From NCBI GenBank assembly GCA_035532475.1, contig DATKQY010000048.1:1-64000 (forward strand): DNA of 64,000 bases. Direction: 5' to 3'. Shown here piece by piece: positions 53,927-63,027 of the stretch (the stretch's first letter is position 1; the number at the start of each line of letters is the position of its first letter). The notes under the pieces were generated by a model that made no database searches, was not told the DNA's origin, and was given only the letters and a program-made list of their open reading frames with translations. The DNA is from DATKQY01 sp035532475. Lineage in GTDB: Bacteria > Actinomycetota > Acidimicrobiia > Acidimicrobiales > Bog-793. The translations under genes were made by a program, and so were the position numbers.

Positions 53927-54229
53927 CTATCTGCCGGTGCGGTCGCGGTGCTTGCACCCTGGCCAGCAGCAAGGCCGACGCTGGCCTTCCTCAAGCTCCT
54001 CCTGGGTCCGGCGAATGCGGCGTTCTCGGGTCTTCTCCTGCTTGGCATCTTCGACCCAGCAGATGAACTCGTTGCGGGCCAGAGGCGTGATGTCCTTCCA
54101 GGCATCGAGTGCCGTGGGGTTGGCGATCAGCGCCTTGTGCAGGTCTCCGGGAAGCTTGTGCACCACCCCACCGGGCACTCGCGGGCTGCTCACACGGCCA
54201 CGGTAGCGGGTCAGGACGAGCCCTATCAC
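53927..54229 (-). CDS. YdeI/OmpD-associated family small protein
   Basis: A protein of about 100 residues (88 if it starts at the GTG at 54193): VHKLPGDLHKALIANPTALDAWKDITPLARNEFICW, then TRERRIRRTQEELEEGQRRPCCWPGC. This matches the YdeI/OmpD-associated (bacteriocin-protection) family C-terminal domain. The short form without the N-terminal YdjN-like part is common. Function not established. Confidence 0.7.
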   Translation of the reverse strand: MIGLVLTRYRGRVSSPRVPGGVVHKLPGDLHKALIANPTALDAWKDITPLARNEFICWVEDAKQEKTRERRIRRTQEELEEGQRRPCCWPGCKHRDRTGR

Positions 54230-54443
54230 CAGCGAAGCCTGGGTCTTCGTGATCCACCGACCCGGCGGTTTGGGTCAGTCTTGGCGGCGAATCACCGCCG
54301 CGATTGTCAGGCACGAGGTATCGCTCGACGTGGAGTGGTGGCAGGGCCGCAACTGCCCCACCCATCCAGGTACCGTTGTTGTAGTCGGCGTGTGCACCGT
54401 GACTCTTGCGTCGGCAAGTTCGCGCGTCCCGGACCTCACCACT

Positions 54444-54905
54444 TCACGGCCGCGGTTCCAAGATGACGACCGCGGTCTCCGTTGAGCGGCGTGCGGCGTA
54501 GGCGTCCAGGTTCTTGTCGATCTCTCGCCAACGTGACCACAGACGCTCTCGCTCCTCCCCGCTAGCCGCCCGGGCTTTGACCCGATGCGGCCCGTCCGCA
54601 AGGTCGACCCGAGTGTCGGGGTGGGCCTGCAGGTTCAGCCACCATGCCGGCTCGCCCTCGCCCCAGCCGTTCATGGCCATGGTGACGAGGTTCGGCCCAT
54701 CTTGGAAGTAGCCGACCATGACGCTGCGTTCGAGGCCGGTCCGTCGGCCGACAGTGTTGAGACGCATGGCGCCCCAGCCGTTCGGCTTCGGCCGCCACAG
54801 CCCCAGACGACCGCCGGTCAAACGGTACAGACGGCGATGGGCGAACCAGGCACGCCGGATGAGCCAGCGAGGAGGAAGTCGTGGCTTGGCCTTGGAAACC
54901 GGCAT
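54444..54905 (-). CDS. Deazaflavin (F420)-dependent nitroreductase family protein, Ddn-like
   Basis: A 153-residue split-barrel protein. LNTVGRRTGLERSVMVGYFQDGPNLVTMAMNGWG and PAWWLNLQAHPDTRVDL are the F420-phosphate and deazaflavin-contact segments of Ddn proteins. Family members reduce quinones or nitroaromatic drugs with F420H2. The start at 54905 is the only one before the conserved core. This implies F420 in the host. Confidence 0.85.
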   Translation of the reverse strand: MPVSKAKPRLPPRWLIRRAWFAHRRLYRLTGGRLGLWRPKPNGWGAMRLNTVGRRTGLERSVMVGYFQDGPNLVTMAMNGWGEGEPAWWLNLQAHPDTRVDLADGPHRVKARAASGEERERLWSRWREIDKNLDAYAARRSTETAVVILEPRP

Positions 54906-54989
54906 GTGTGCTCCTCCGTGGCTTCTACAGCCCTTAGGTCACCTTCAGGGGTAACGCATGAAGCGGGAGGGCTTCGGTCCAACCCGTGC

Positions 54990-55679
54990 TCAGCGCAGGG
55001 AGAACGGCGGGTATCGATCGGTTATGAGGAGGAACGCGTAGGCCTGGACCCGCAGGCCCCAGCGAGCGACGCCGACGACGTAGTCGAACAGCGTCCGAGG
55101 GTATCGACCGGTGAACAGGATGGCGAACCAGGCGAGGGTCACCGAGACGACCGCGCCGATCGCAAGAAAGAACAGCAGGATGTAGTGGGGGATGGCGAGG
55201 AACCATTTCACCAGTGGGAGCCAACGGTTCAGGTCCCGCTCGGCGTCGGGGTAGTCGAGGTCCAGCGCGACGGCCTGGTGTTCGACCGTCGATGGGTACT
55301 TGTCGGTCAGGAGCGCCACGTACGCCCCGATGCGGGTGGTGAAGCGGGTGAGTTCGAGTGCGAACTCGAACCACCAACGGGGATATCGCCGCCGGAAAAG
55401 GATGAGCAGCAGCGTGGCCACGGAGAGACCACCGGTGACGCCTGCCGATGTCGTCGTGACCCAAGTGCCGCCGCCTGTCCGCACGCTTTGGGTGCCCTCA
55501 CCGGTCAGGACACTGCTCACGATCACGATCGGAACGACCAGGACAAGTCGGAACGCAGTAGTGACACGGTTGAGCCGGTCGGGGTAAGCGACCTCAAGCC
55601 GCGCCGGGTACGGCGCTGCCGCGCCAGACGTGATCGGCGGGCCAACGGGCGGCGGCGGTGTGTCTTCGATATTGGACAT
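54990..55679 (-). CDS. DUF4389 membrane protein
   Basis: A 229-residue membrane protein with four or five helices. RLNRVTTAFRLVLVVP, RRRYPRWWFEFALELTRFTTRIGAYVALLTDKYPS and LLFFLAIGAVVSVTLAWFAILFTGRYP are the DUF4389 hallmarks. No function is known for the family. It follows the Ddn-like gene on the same strand. Confidence 0.85.
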   Translation of the reverse strand: MSNIEDTPPPPVGPPITSGAAAPYPARLEVAYPDRLNRVTTAFRLVLVVPIVIVSSVLTGEGTQSVRTGGGTWVTTTSAGVTGGLSVATLLLILFRRRYPRWWFEFALELTRFTTRIGAYVALLTDKYPSTVEHQAVALDLDYPDAERDLNRWLPLVKWFLAIPHYILLFFLAIGAVVSVTLAWFAILFTGRYPRTLFDYVVGVARWGLRVQAYAFLLITDRYPPFSLR

Positions 55680-55837
55680 CAGCTAGCCCCCTATATCGGG
55701 AAGCACCCTCGGCGTGCGACGCCGTCTCTCAATGTCGTTCGGCAGCCTGGCGTCGGCCAGGGTCGAAGGTCACCACGCGGACGAAAACGAACCCGCGGCC
55801 AACCCTGTCAAGGAGGCAGCACCGACGGTCGCCGGTC

Positions 55838-56310
55838 TCACCCCGAGGGCCCACGCAAGACGCCCTCGCCGAGAACCAGGGTTATGACTCGACTCGTGCG
55901 CGGCCACCTACCCGATTTATCCCGACCGGGCCAGCAGTCCAGAGCGCCCCCGACGATCAAGGGCGGTCCAGAACGGGCACGCAGAACATCGTGATCGAGG
56001 GGCTGCCGGCGCGCCCGATCGACGTTCTTGAAGGAGCGCCTCCGGTCAAGAGCCTGCGGCGGAGCCGAAGACCGCTGTCTCCTGCGCCGGGCGACGTGGC
56101 CCTCGGTCATCTCGAGCTCGCGCTCGTAGATCTCGAGCAGGTCCCGGAGCGACTCGACCCGGATGCGGTAGACGCCGTCGACAGCCATCTCGTCGAGCTG
56201 GCGCTGACCGGCGGGCCCGGACATCGGCCCGAGCGAGGGCAGCACCCCCTCCTTCGCCATCACGGCGTGGATCTGGGCCTTCGCGGAGGTCCGCAATGCG
56301 GTGAGCTTGG
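55838..56310 (-). pseudogene. IS110-family transposase fragment
   Basis: The minus frame just below 56310 reads LRTSAKAQIHAVMAKEGVLPSLG, then GPAGQRQLDEMAVDGVYRIRVESL, typical of the central part of IS110-family (RuvC-like DEDD) transposases. The N-terminal DEDD domain is missing because the frame runs into the 11-bp inverted repeat at 56315. After the EMTEGH helix, residues diverge and homology is lost, so the C-terminal part with the Ser motif is also gone. Confidence 0.65.
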
Positions 56311-56414
56311 CCCGTTATGCCGAGGCCGTGATTCTGCCGAGCTTCTCGTGAAGTCCCTGGTGGTGAGCGTGGCGAGGCGAGGTTCCTCGGCATAATCCGG
56401 ACGACTGCGGGACG

Positions 56415-56443
56415 CTCCTTTCCGCGAACACTGCGGAAAGGAG
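56415..56443 (+). promoter_or_regulatory. Hairpin that sequesters the recombinase ribosome binding site
   Basis: CTCCTTTCCGC at 56415-56425 pairs perfectly with GCGGAAAGGAG at 56433-56443 around a seven-base loop. The right arm contains AAGGAG, six bases before the ATG at 56450. In RNA the site would be hidden in an 11-bp stem. This would hold recombinase translation low until the stem opens. Confidence 0.7.
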
Positions 56444-56449
56444 ACGGCT

Positions 56450-57562
56450 ATGGGATTTGGGCGAGGTCACGTGAGGGGTCGCCTCGGCCCCTGTCGAGAG
56501 AGCTTTCGCGAGTGGCTGCTCTCGCGCGGTTACACCTGGGGATCCGCGGTCCACGAGGTGCACTTGATGGCGCACTTCAGCCGGTGGCTCGGAGAGCGCG
56601 AGCTCTCGCCCGGTCAGATCGATCGGGCTGTCATTGCCGCGTTCCTCGAAGCGCGACGATCCGACGGCTACGCGAAGCAGCTGTCGGAACGGGCAATGGC
56701 GCCGATGGTCGAGTACCTGCGCGACCTCTGCATCGTGCCGCCCGATGCGCCGCTGCCGCTCACCTTGGTCGAGGCGCGTCTCGGCGAGTTCGAGCGGTAA
56801 TTGCGTGAGGAGCGCGGTCTCGCGAACGACAGCGTGCGGAGCTACGTCGGCGTGGCGCGGCAGTTCCTCGCGCACAACAGGAGTGGCGACGGCGTCGAAC
56901 TCGACGGTTTGAACGCCAACGTCGTCTCGTCGTTCGTCCGCGACGAGTGCGCCCGTCGCGCGATCGGCTCGGCGAGCGCCACCGTGACCGGCATGCGAGC
57001 CTGGCTCCGCTTCCTGCATCGAACGGGCAGGACGCCGGTCTCACTCGCCCCCGCGGTGCCGTCGGTGGCGAACTGGTCGTTAGCGAGCCTGCCCCGAGCC
57101 ATCGGCACGGCAGAGCTCGCGCGTCCTCTTCAAAGTCGTGACCGGCGCACAACAGTCGGGCGTCGGGACTTCGCGATCGTGACCCTCTGCTCACGCCTCG
57201 GCCTTCGCTCCGGAGAGGTGGCACGGCTCGCGCTCGGCGACATCGACTGGCGACGAGGCGAGATCGTCGTCCGCGGCAAAGGCGCCCGCCGTGACCGGCT
57301 GCCGCTGCCGACCGATGTCGGGGAGGCGATCGCCGCCTGGCTGACTCGGGGGCGGCCAAGCGGCCTCGACACCCCGGCGGTGTTCGTGCGCCTGCGCGCC
57401 CCGGAGGGCCCGCTCGAGTCGACGGGAGTCTCAGCCATCGTGCGGCGGGCCTCGGTCCGCGCCGGGATCGAGCGGATCGGCGCCCACCGCCTCCGTCCGA
57501 TCTGGCGCTCCTTGCGCTCGTGGGGCACGGCGTGCCCAGACGCCCAGAGCGACGGTTCCTGA
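56450..57562 (+). pseudogene. Tyrosine recombinase/integrase with internal stop and lost C-terminus
   Basis: The first 116 residues are a SAM-like DNA-binding region (SFREWLLSRGYTWGSAVHEV, HFSRWLGERELSPGQID). A TAA at 56798-56800 stands where Tyr is expected (EFER-Y-LREERGLA), and the same frame continues LREERGLANDSVRSY to the catalytic domain (TLCSRLGLRSGEVARLALGDIDW, with the first catalytic Arg). Near the end GAHRLR is followed by PIWRSL instead of HALATDLL, so the second Arg/His box and the catalytic Tyr are lost to a frameshift. The protein cannot be active. Confidence 0.75.
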
Positions 57563-57846
57563 ACGACCCACTCGAGACTTCCTCCCAGGACGTCAACTTC
57601 CAGGCGAGCTAACGCGAAGCCGACGTGACGAGTGCCCGCAACGCCAGATCACGCCCTGGCGGATGCGGAGGCCCGAGCGATTGGAGGAGGTGTTTTAGAC
57701 GAGCCTTCCGCTCTGGCTGGAAGTCATCGCACGCTCCCTTGCCCGCCCGAGCTCGTCGAGACAGAGCTGGACCCGCCTGCGCGGTGCAGCCCGGCTGATG
57801 TGGATCGGCGGCGGATCCCGGGAAGGCCGCGGACGTGGGCTCGGGC

Positions 57847-58701
57847 TTAGGACGCCCCGTAGGCGAAGAACCCCGCGCCCGACTTCCTCCCCAGCCGGCC
57901 CGCCGCGACCAGCTCCCGCAGCAGCGGGACCGCCGTGACGGCCGGATCGCCGGTCGCCTCCGCCAGCGCGTCGAGGATGGCGACGCTCGTATCGAGGCCG
58001 ATGAGGTCGAGCAGGTGCAGCGGCCCGATCGGCATGTTGCACCCGCCCACCATCGCCGCGTCGATCGCGTCGGCGGCGGCGACGCCGTCGGCGAGCATGC
58101 GCACCGCCCCGTTCAGGTACGGGAACAGGAGCGCGTTGACGATGAAGCCCGGGCGGTCGGCGACCTCGACCGGGGTCTTGCCGCACGCCCGGACGAACGC
58201 GAGCGCGGCGTCGATGGTCGCCTCGCTCGCGCCCGCCGGACGTGCCACCTCGACCAGCGCCATCACGGGCGCCGGGTTGAAGAAGTGGATGCCGCAGACG
58301 CGCTCGGGGCGGCGCACCGACGCGGCGATCGCCGCGACCGACAACGTCGAGGTGTTCGTGGCCAGCACGGCGGTGTCGGCCAGATGGCGGTCGAGCTCGA
58401 CGAAGATCGCCTGCTTCGTCGCCAGGTCCTCGACGACCGCCTCGACCACCAGCCCACAGCCGGCGAGCCCGGACAGCGCTGCGGTCGCCGAGCAGCGCCC
58501 GCGCGCGGCGTCGGCCGCCTCTGGCGCCAGCGCTCCCCGCTCCGCCCGCCGGGCGAGCGAGCGCCGCAGCGACGCGGCGACCGACTCAGCGGTCTCGGGC
58601 GCGACGTACCAGACCACGACATCGAACCCGGCCACGGCGGCCACCTCGGCGATGCCGAGCCCCATCGTCCCGGCGCCGACGACGCCCACCTGTCCGCTCA
58701 C
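57847..58701 (-). CDS. 3-hydroxyacyl-CoA dehydrogenase (3-hydroxybutyryl-CoA type)
   Basis: A 284-residue NAD-dependent enzyme: GVVGAGTMGLGIAEVAA at the N-terminus, NTSTLSV, HFFNPAPVMALVEV with the catalytic His, and DRPGFIVNALLFPYLN. The length and single domain fit 3-hydroxybutyryl-CoA dehydrogenase. The start is the GTG at 58701, with AAGGGGG about nine bases upstream. It could work with the crotonase and thiolase at 23-25 kb. It follows the acyl-CoA synthetase gene on the same strand. Confidence 0.88.
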   Translation of the reverse strand: MSGQVGVVGAGTMGLGIAEVAAVAGFDVVVWYVAPETAESVAASLRRSLARRAERGALAPEAADAARGRCSATAALSGLAGCGLVVEAVVEDLATKQAIFVELDRHLADTAVLATNTSTLSVAAIAASVRRPERVCGIHFFNPAPVMALVEVARPAGASEATIDAALAFVRACGKTPVEVADRPGFIVNALLFPYLNGAVRMLADGVAAADAIDAAMVGGCNMPIGPLHLLDLIGLDTSVAILDALAEATGDPAVTAVPLLRELVAAGRLGRKSGAGFFAYGAS

Positions 58702-58747
58702 CTGGCCATCCCCCTTCTCGGCGCCGCCGGGGTCGCCCCGGGTCGGC

Positions 58748-60172
58748 TCATTCCCGCAAGGCCGCGAGCGCCCGGGCGGCGCGTGCCGGGCTCGGGTACC
58801 AGGCGAGCCCGGCCCCGGCGAAGCGCTCGATGCTCTCCGCCGAGGGGCGAGTGTAGGAGTAGACGACGATCGGCTTCGCAGAACGGGCCACCAGCTCGGC
58901 GAGGGCGTCGCCTTCGAGCTGGAGCTGCTTCGGGCCGCCGAAGGAGCCCACCAGCATCGCCGCGCCGACCGCCGGAGCACCGAGCGCCAGCTCGAGCGGC
59001 GGGGCGAGCCCACCGGTCGAGAGCGCCTGCGCCGTCAGGTCGACGGGGTTCGCGGCCCCGCCGTAGGAGGGCATGAAACGGCGGAGCTGCCCCTGCAGCT
59101 CGTCGTCGAAGACCGGCACGTCGAGCCCGGCGGCGACGCAGGCGTCGGCAGCCCAGGCGCCTGCGCCACCCGAGATCGACACGACGGCGACGCCACCCTC
59201 GCGCCAGCGTGGCGCGAGCGAGAGCGCCAGGCCCACGTCGACGAGCTCTTCCTGGTCCGATACGGCGATCACGCCGGGCGCGCCCAACGCCTCGGCCGAC
59301 AGCTCGCGATCACCCACGTCATGGGCCGTGTGCGCGAGCGCAGCCCGCGCCGCGGCAGCCGATCCCCCCACCTTGGCGACGACGAGGCGAGTCCCGGCCG
59401 AGCGGGCGCGCGCCGCGACGGCGCGGAAGCGCCCGGGGTCGCCGAGGCCTTCGAGGAAGCACAAAACGACCGGCGACCGGCCGTTCGCGACGAGAAAGTC
59501 GAGGACGTCGAGGTAGTCGAGATCGGCCTCGTTGCCCGTCGTGATGACGAAGCTGAAGCGCATCTTGCGCTCCGTCCCGTCGTTGAAGAGCGCGAACCCT
59601 AGCCCTCCGGACTGGGAGACCACCGCGACGCCGCCCGGCTCCGGCGGCTCCTCGAGCGCCCGCTCCAGGTCGACGGCCGGCGAGAAGGTCGCCGGGACGC
59701 ACCCCGCGACGTTGAGGAAGCCCTCGCAGTTCGGGCCCATCACCGCCATGGGCCAGCGGCGCGCGATCGCGGTGACTTCGCGCTGCAGCCGTTCGCCCTC
59801 CTCGCCGGCCTGCTCGGAGAAGCCCGACGAGAAGACGATGGCGGCGCCGACGCCTTTCGCGCCGCACTGCTCGAGGACCGCCGGCACCCGCCGTGCCGCC
59901 ACCACGACGAGGGCCAGGTCGACCGGTCCGGGCAGGGCGGCGACCGAGACGTGCGTCGGCTCGCCGGCGATCGGCGCTCCAGAGGGGTTGACGAGGTGCA
60001 CCGTGCCGGGATAGCCGTGCTGGCGCAGGATCGGCAGCAGCCGGCCCCCGAGGGTCTCGGGGTCGCGCGAGGCGCCCACCACCGCGATGCTCCGCGGGTC
60101 GAAGAGGCGCCCGAGCCGCCCGCCCCGGCCGGGAGCGACATCGTCGCCCCCCGGGTCGGTCCGTTGCTGCAC
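58748..60172 (-). CDS. CoA-binding acyl-CoA synthetase alpha-type subunit (NDP-forming)
   Basis: A 474-residue protein. It has an N-terminal CoA-binding fold (RSIAVVGASRDPETLGGRLLP), then a CoA-ligase fold with MGPNCEGFLNV, VSQSGGLGFALFN and TTGNEADLDYLDVLDFL. This is the alpha half of ADP-forming acyl-CoA synthetases, which make an acyl-CoA via a phosphohistidine. The ATP-grasp beta half is not fused or adjacent. The start is a GTG. It sits divergent from the acyl-CoA dehydrogenase. Confidence 0.82.
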   Translation of the reverse strand: MQQRTDPGGDDVAPGRGGRLGRLFDPRSIAVVGASRDPETLGGRLLPILRQHGYPGTVHLVNPSGAPIAGEPTHVSVAALPGPVDLALVVVAARRVPAVLEQCGAKGVGAAIVFSSGFSEQAGEEGERLQREVTAIARRWPMAVMGPNCEGFLNVAGCVPATFSPAVDLERALEEPPEPGGVAVVSQSGGLGFALFNDGTERKMRFSFVITTGNEADLDYLDVLDFLVANGRSPVVLCFLEGLGDPGRFRAVAARARSAGTRLVVAKVGGSAAAARAALAHTAHDVGDRELSAEALGAPGVIAVSDQEELVDVGLALSLAPRWREGGVAVVSISGGAGAWAADACVAAGLDVPVFDDELQGQLRRFMPSYGGAANPVDLTAQALSTGGLAPPLELALGAPAVGAAMLVGSFGGPKQLQLEGDALAELVARSAKPIVVYSYTRPSAESIERFAGAGLAWYPSPARAARALAALRE

Positions 60173-60256
60173 GGCCGAACCCTATGCTTCGGATGACCCG
60201 GTGAGCGACCCGGCGCGAGGTCGTCGCGGCGGTGACTCGCCGACGAGGTGGTCACG

Positions 60257-61441
60257 ATGGCGCGAGGACACGAACCCGGCGTCCCGGTGGCGTCCGATCT
60301 GCTGGACCTGTCGGCGCTGCTCGCCGAGGACGAGCAGATGGTCCAGTCGACGGTGCGAGCGTGGGCGCGAGAGCGGTTCCTCCCGGGGATCGAGGGCTGG
60401 TACGAGCGGGGCGAGTTCCCCCTGGAGGTCGGCCGCGAGCTCGGCAAGCTCGGCGTGTTCGGCATGGACCTCGAGGGCTACGGCGCCGAGGGCACGAACG
60501 CCGTCTGCTACGGCCTCGCCTGCATGGAGCTCGAGGCCGCCGACAGCGGCCTGCGCTCCTTCGCCTCGGTGCAGGGCTCGCTCGCCATGTTCGCCGTCTT
60601 CACCTACGGCAGCGAGGAGCAGCGGCAGCGCTGGCTCCCCCGGCTGGCGAGCGGCGACGCGATCGGCTGCTTCGCCCTCACCGAGCCCGACGCCGGCAGC
60701 GATCCGGCCTCCATGCGCGCCCACGCCCGGCGCGACGGCGCCGACTGGGTGCTGAACGGCACGAAGATGTGGATCACGAACGGCGGCATCGCCGACGTCG
60801 CGATCGTCTGGGCACAGACCGACGACGGGATCCGCGGGTTCCTCGTGCCACGTGGCACGCCGGGCTTCACCACGCGCGACATCCACACCAAGCTCTCGCT
60901 GCGTGCCAGCGTCACGAGCGAGCTCGTCCTCGACGACTGCCGCCTCCCGGCCGACGCCCTCCTCGACGGCGCACGGGGCCTGCGCGGCCCGCTCGGCTGC
61001 CTGGACGAGGCCCGCTTCGGCATCGTGTGGGGCGCGATGGGCGCGGCCCGGGCCTGCTTCGAGGCGGCGCTCGACTACGCCAAGGGCCGCACCCAGTTCG
61101 GCCGCCCGATCGCCGCCTTCCAGCTGACCCAGGCCAAGCTCGCCGACATGGCGGTCGAGCTGTCGAAGGGGACGCTGCTCGCCCTCCACCTCGGGAGGAT
61201 GAAGGACGAGGGGCGGCTCCGCCCCGACCAGGTGAGCCTCGGCAAGCTGAACAACGTCCGGGAGGCGCTCGCCATCGCCCGCAGCGCGCGCACGATCCTC
61301 GGCGCAAACGGCATCACGCTCGAGTACCCGGTCATGCGCCACGTCGCCAACCTGGAGTCGGTGCTCACCTACGAGGGCACGAGCGAGATCCACCAGCTCG
61401 CCGTCGGCCGGGTGCTGACCGGCCTCGGTGCGTTCTCCTGA
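60257..61441 (+). CDS. Acyl-CoA dehydrogenase, glutaryl-CoA dehydrogenase-like
   Basis: A 394-residue FAD enzyme: FALTEPDAGSDPAS, KMWITNGG and YEGTSEIHQLAVGR, where the Glu of YEGT is the catalytic base in this group. DQVSLGKLNNVREAL and GANGITLEYPVMRH are typical of glutaryl-CoA dehydrogenase, which also decarboxylates, giving crotonyl-CoA. The ATG at 60257 has GAGGTG six bases upstream. Crotonyl-CoA could feed the crotonase and hydroxyacyl-CoA dehydrogenase. Confidence 0.85.
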   Translation: MARGHEPGVPVASDLLDLSALLAEDEQMVQSTVRAWARERFLPGIEGWYERGEFPLEVGRELGKLGVFGMDLEGYGAEGTNAVCYGLACMELEAADSGLRSFASVQGSLAMFAVFTYGSEEQRQRWLPRLASGDAIGCFALTEPDAGSDPASMRAHARRDGADWVLNGTKMWITNGGIADVAIVWAQTDDGIRGFLVPRGTPGFTTRDIHTKLSLRASVTSELVLDDCRLPADALLDGARGLRGPLGCLDEARFGIVWGAMGAARACFEAALDYAKGRTQFGRPIAAFQLTQAKLADMAVELSKGTLLALHLGRMKDEGRLRPDQVSLGKLNNVREALAIARSARTILGANGITLEYPVMRHVANLESVLTYEGTSEIHQLAVGRVLTGLGAFS

Positions 61442-61488
61442 GCCCCGGGCACCCCGGGCGCGCTCGGCCGTGGCGGTGCGCGCGACCT

Positions 61489-62868
61489 TCAGCGCATCGA
61501 GTCCAAGATGAGCTCGATGTCGGCCTCCGAGGTCGTCGGGTTGACGATGGCGAAGCGCGCGACCACCTCGTCGTCGACCGTCGTCGGGGTGACGAGCGCG
61601 ACGCCCGCGGCCCGCAGCCGGTCCGACCAGCCGTAGTACTCCTCGCGCCCCCACCCGAGCCGGCGGAAGCAGACGACCGACAGCTCGGGCTCGCGGAGCA
61701 GCTCGAGCTCGTCGCGGGTGCGGACCTGGTCGGCGGCGTAGCGGGCGACGGCCAACGTGCGCTCCACGGCCCGCGCGTAGGCGTCGGTGCCGTACGTGGC
61801 GATCGAGAACCAAAACGGCAGGCCGCGCGCCCGGCGCGAGAGGTGGACGGCGTAGTCGGACGGGTCCCACTGCCCGAGCACGCCGATCGGCTCCAGGTAG
61901 CCGGCGTGCTGGGCGTGCGCGGCCCGGGCGATCTCGGGCTCGCGGTAGACGAGCGCGGCGCAGTCGAACGGCGAGAAGAGCCACTTGTGCGGATCGACGA
62001 CGAACGAGTCGGCGCGCTCGACCCCGGCGAAGCGATGGCGCGCGCTCGGCGCGGCCAGGGCGGCGAGGCCGTAGGCGCCGTCGACGTGGAGCCACAACCC
62101 CCGCTCCTCGGTGACGTCGGCGATCGAGGCGATGTCGTCGACGACGCCGAGATTCGTCGTCCCGGCGCTCGCCACGACGGCGAAGACGGACAGGTCCGCG
62201 CGCCGCTCGCAGCGCTCGAGCGCGTCGGCGAGCGCCGGGCCGCCAAGGCGGCGGTCGGGGCCTACCTCGACCTCGAGGACCTCGACGTCCATCACGCCCG
62301 CCACCGAGCGGACCGAGGAGTGCGCCTCGGGGCTGGTGGCGATGGCGAGCCGCCTGCCCGGCGGTAGCGCCGGGCCGAGCCCGCGCTCGGCCGCCTGCCG
62401 GGCCCGGTAGCGGGCGGCGACCAGGCCGGAGAGGTTCCCGAGCGTCCCGCCCTGGACGAAGACGCCCCCCGCCCCGGCGGGGAAGCCCGCCAGGTCGGCG
62501 ACCCAACGCAGCGCCTGGTTCTCGGCGAAGACCGCGCCCGCGCCCTCGAGCCAGCTACCGGCGTAGATCGACGACGCCCCGACCACCAGGTCGAACAGCT
62601 TCGCCGCCTGGGTCGGGGCGCAGGGGATGAACGAGAGCGAGCGGGGGTGGTCGATCGAGCTGCAGGCGGGCGCCAGGACGTCGCCGAAGATCCGCAGCGC
62701 CGCCAGGCCGCCGATACCGCCCGGGGTGATCGTCTCGCCGACGAGGCGCTCGAGCTCCTCGGGCGGCTTCGGCCCGTCGAGGGGGACGGGGTCGAGGCGG
62801 AGGCGCTCGATCGAGTAGGCGAAGATCGCTTCGGAGAGCCGCTCCTCGTCCTCGCTCCAGCGGTGCAC
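61489..62868 (-). CDS. PLP-dependent group II amino-acid decarboxylase (AADC-like)
   Basis: About 459 residues from the GTG at 62868. SFIPCAPTQAAKLFDL, VFVQGGTLGNLSGLVAAR, LHVDGAYGL (Asp for PLP ring) and FVVDPHKWLFSPFDCA (Schiff-base Lys) define the aromatic-L-amino-acid-decarboxylase fold. The substrate may be Tyr, Trp, Phe, Glu or Asp. Upstream in-frame codons overlap the divergent YCII gene and are ignored. It converges on the acyl-CoA dehydrogenase. Confidence 0.88.
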   Translation of the reverse strand: MHRWSEDEERLSEAIFAYSIERLRLDPVPLDGPKPPEELERLVGETITPGGIGGLAALRIFGDVLAPACSSIDHPRSLSFIPCAPTQAAKLFDLVVGASSIYAGSWLEGAGAVFAENQALRWVADLAGFPAGAGGVFVQGGTLGNLSGLVAARYRARQAAERGLGPALPPGRRLAIATSPEAHSSVRSVAGVMDVEVLEVEVGPDRRLGGPALADALERCERRADLSVFAVVASAGTTNLGVVDDIASIADVTEERGLWLHVDGAYGLAALAAPSARHRFAGVERADSFVVDPHKWLFSPFDCAALVYREPEIARAAHAQHAGYLEPIGVLGQWDPSDYAVHLSRRARGLPFWFSIATYGTDAYARAVERTLAVARYAADQVRTRDELELLREPELSVVCFRRLGWGREEYYGWSDRLRAAGVALVTPTTVDDEVVARFAIVNPTTSEADIELILDSMR

Positions 62869-63027
62869 CAGCCGAGCGTACGCCCCATCCTGCGCAGGCC
62901 GGCGCCGCCGCGCCTGCGGCGGGGCCGACCCGAGGCCAGCCGAGCCGATCCCGGCGCGAGCTGTCCATCTGGCCTGTCGCCGTTCGTCGTAGCGGACGGT
63001 GATGCATCCCCCGAGGGAGGAACGACG

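Larger units (their letters stand above)
56315..57562 (+). mobile_element. Left end and relic of a RIT-like (recombinase-in-trio) element
   Basis: TTATGCCGAGG at 56315-56325 and CCTCGGCATAA at 56385-56395 are exact inverted copies 59 bp apart, followed by a decayed tyrosine recombinase. RIT elements carry three such recombinase genes between inverted repeats whose ends contain inner palindromes. Here one recombinase and one end survive; the other two genes and right end are gone. The element interrupts an IS110 transposase. Confidence 0.5.

Noticed and set aside
26942..57562. Stop-codon reassignment (Trp or Tyr at TAG, TGA or TAA) to explain interrupted genes
   Set aside because: All three stop codons end intact genes in this window, and the interrupted genes also carry deletions or frameshifts, so mutation or sequence error is simpler.
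47693..57846. Prophage
   Set aside because: No capsid, portal, terminase or lysis genes were found; the only recombinase is a transposon-type relic.
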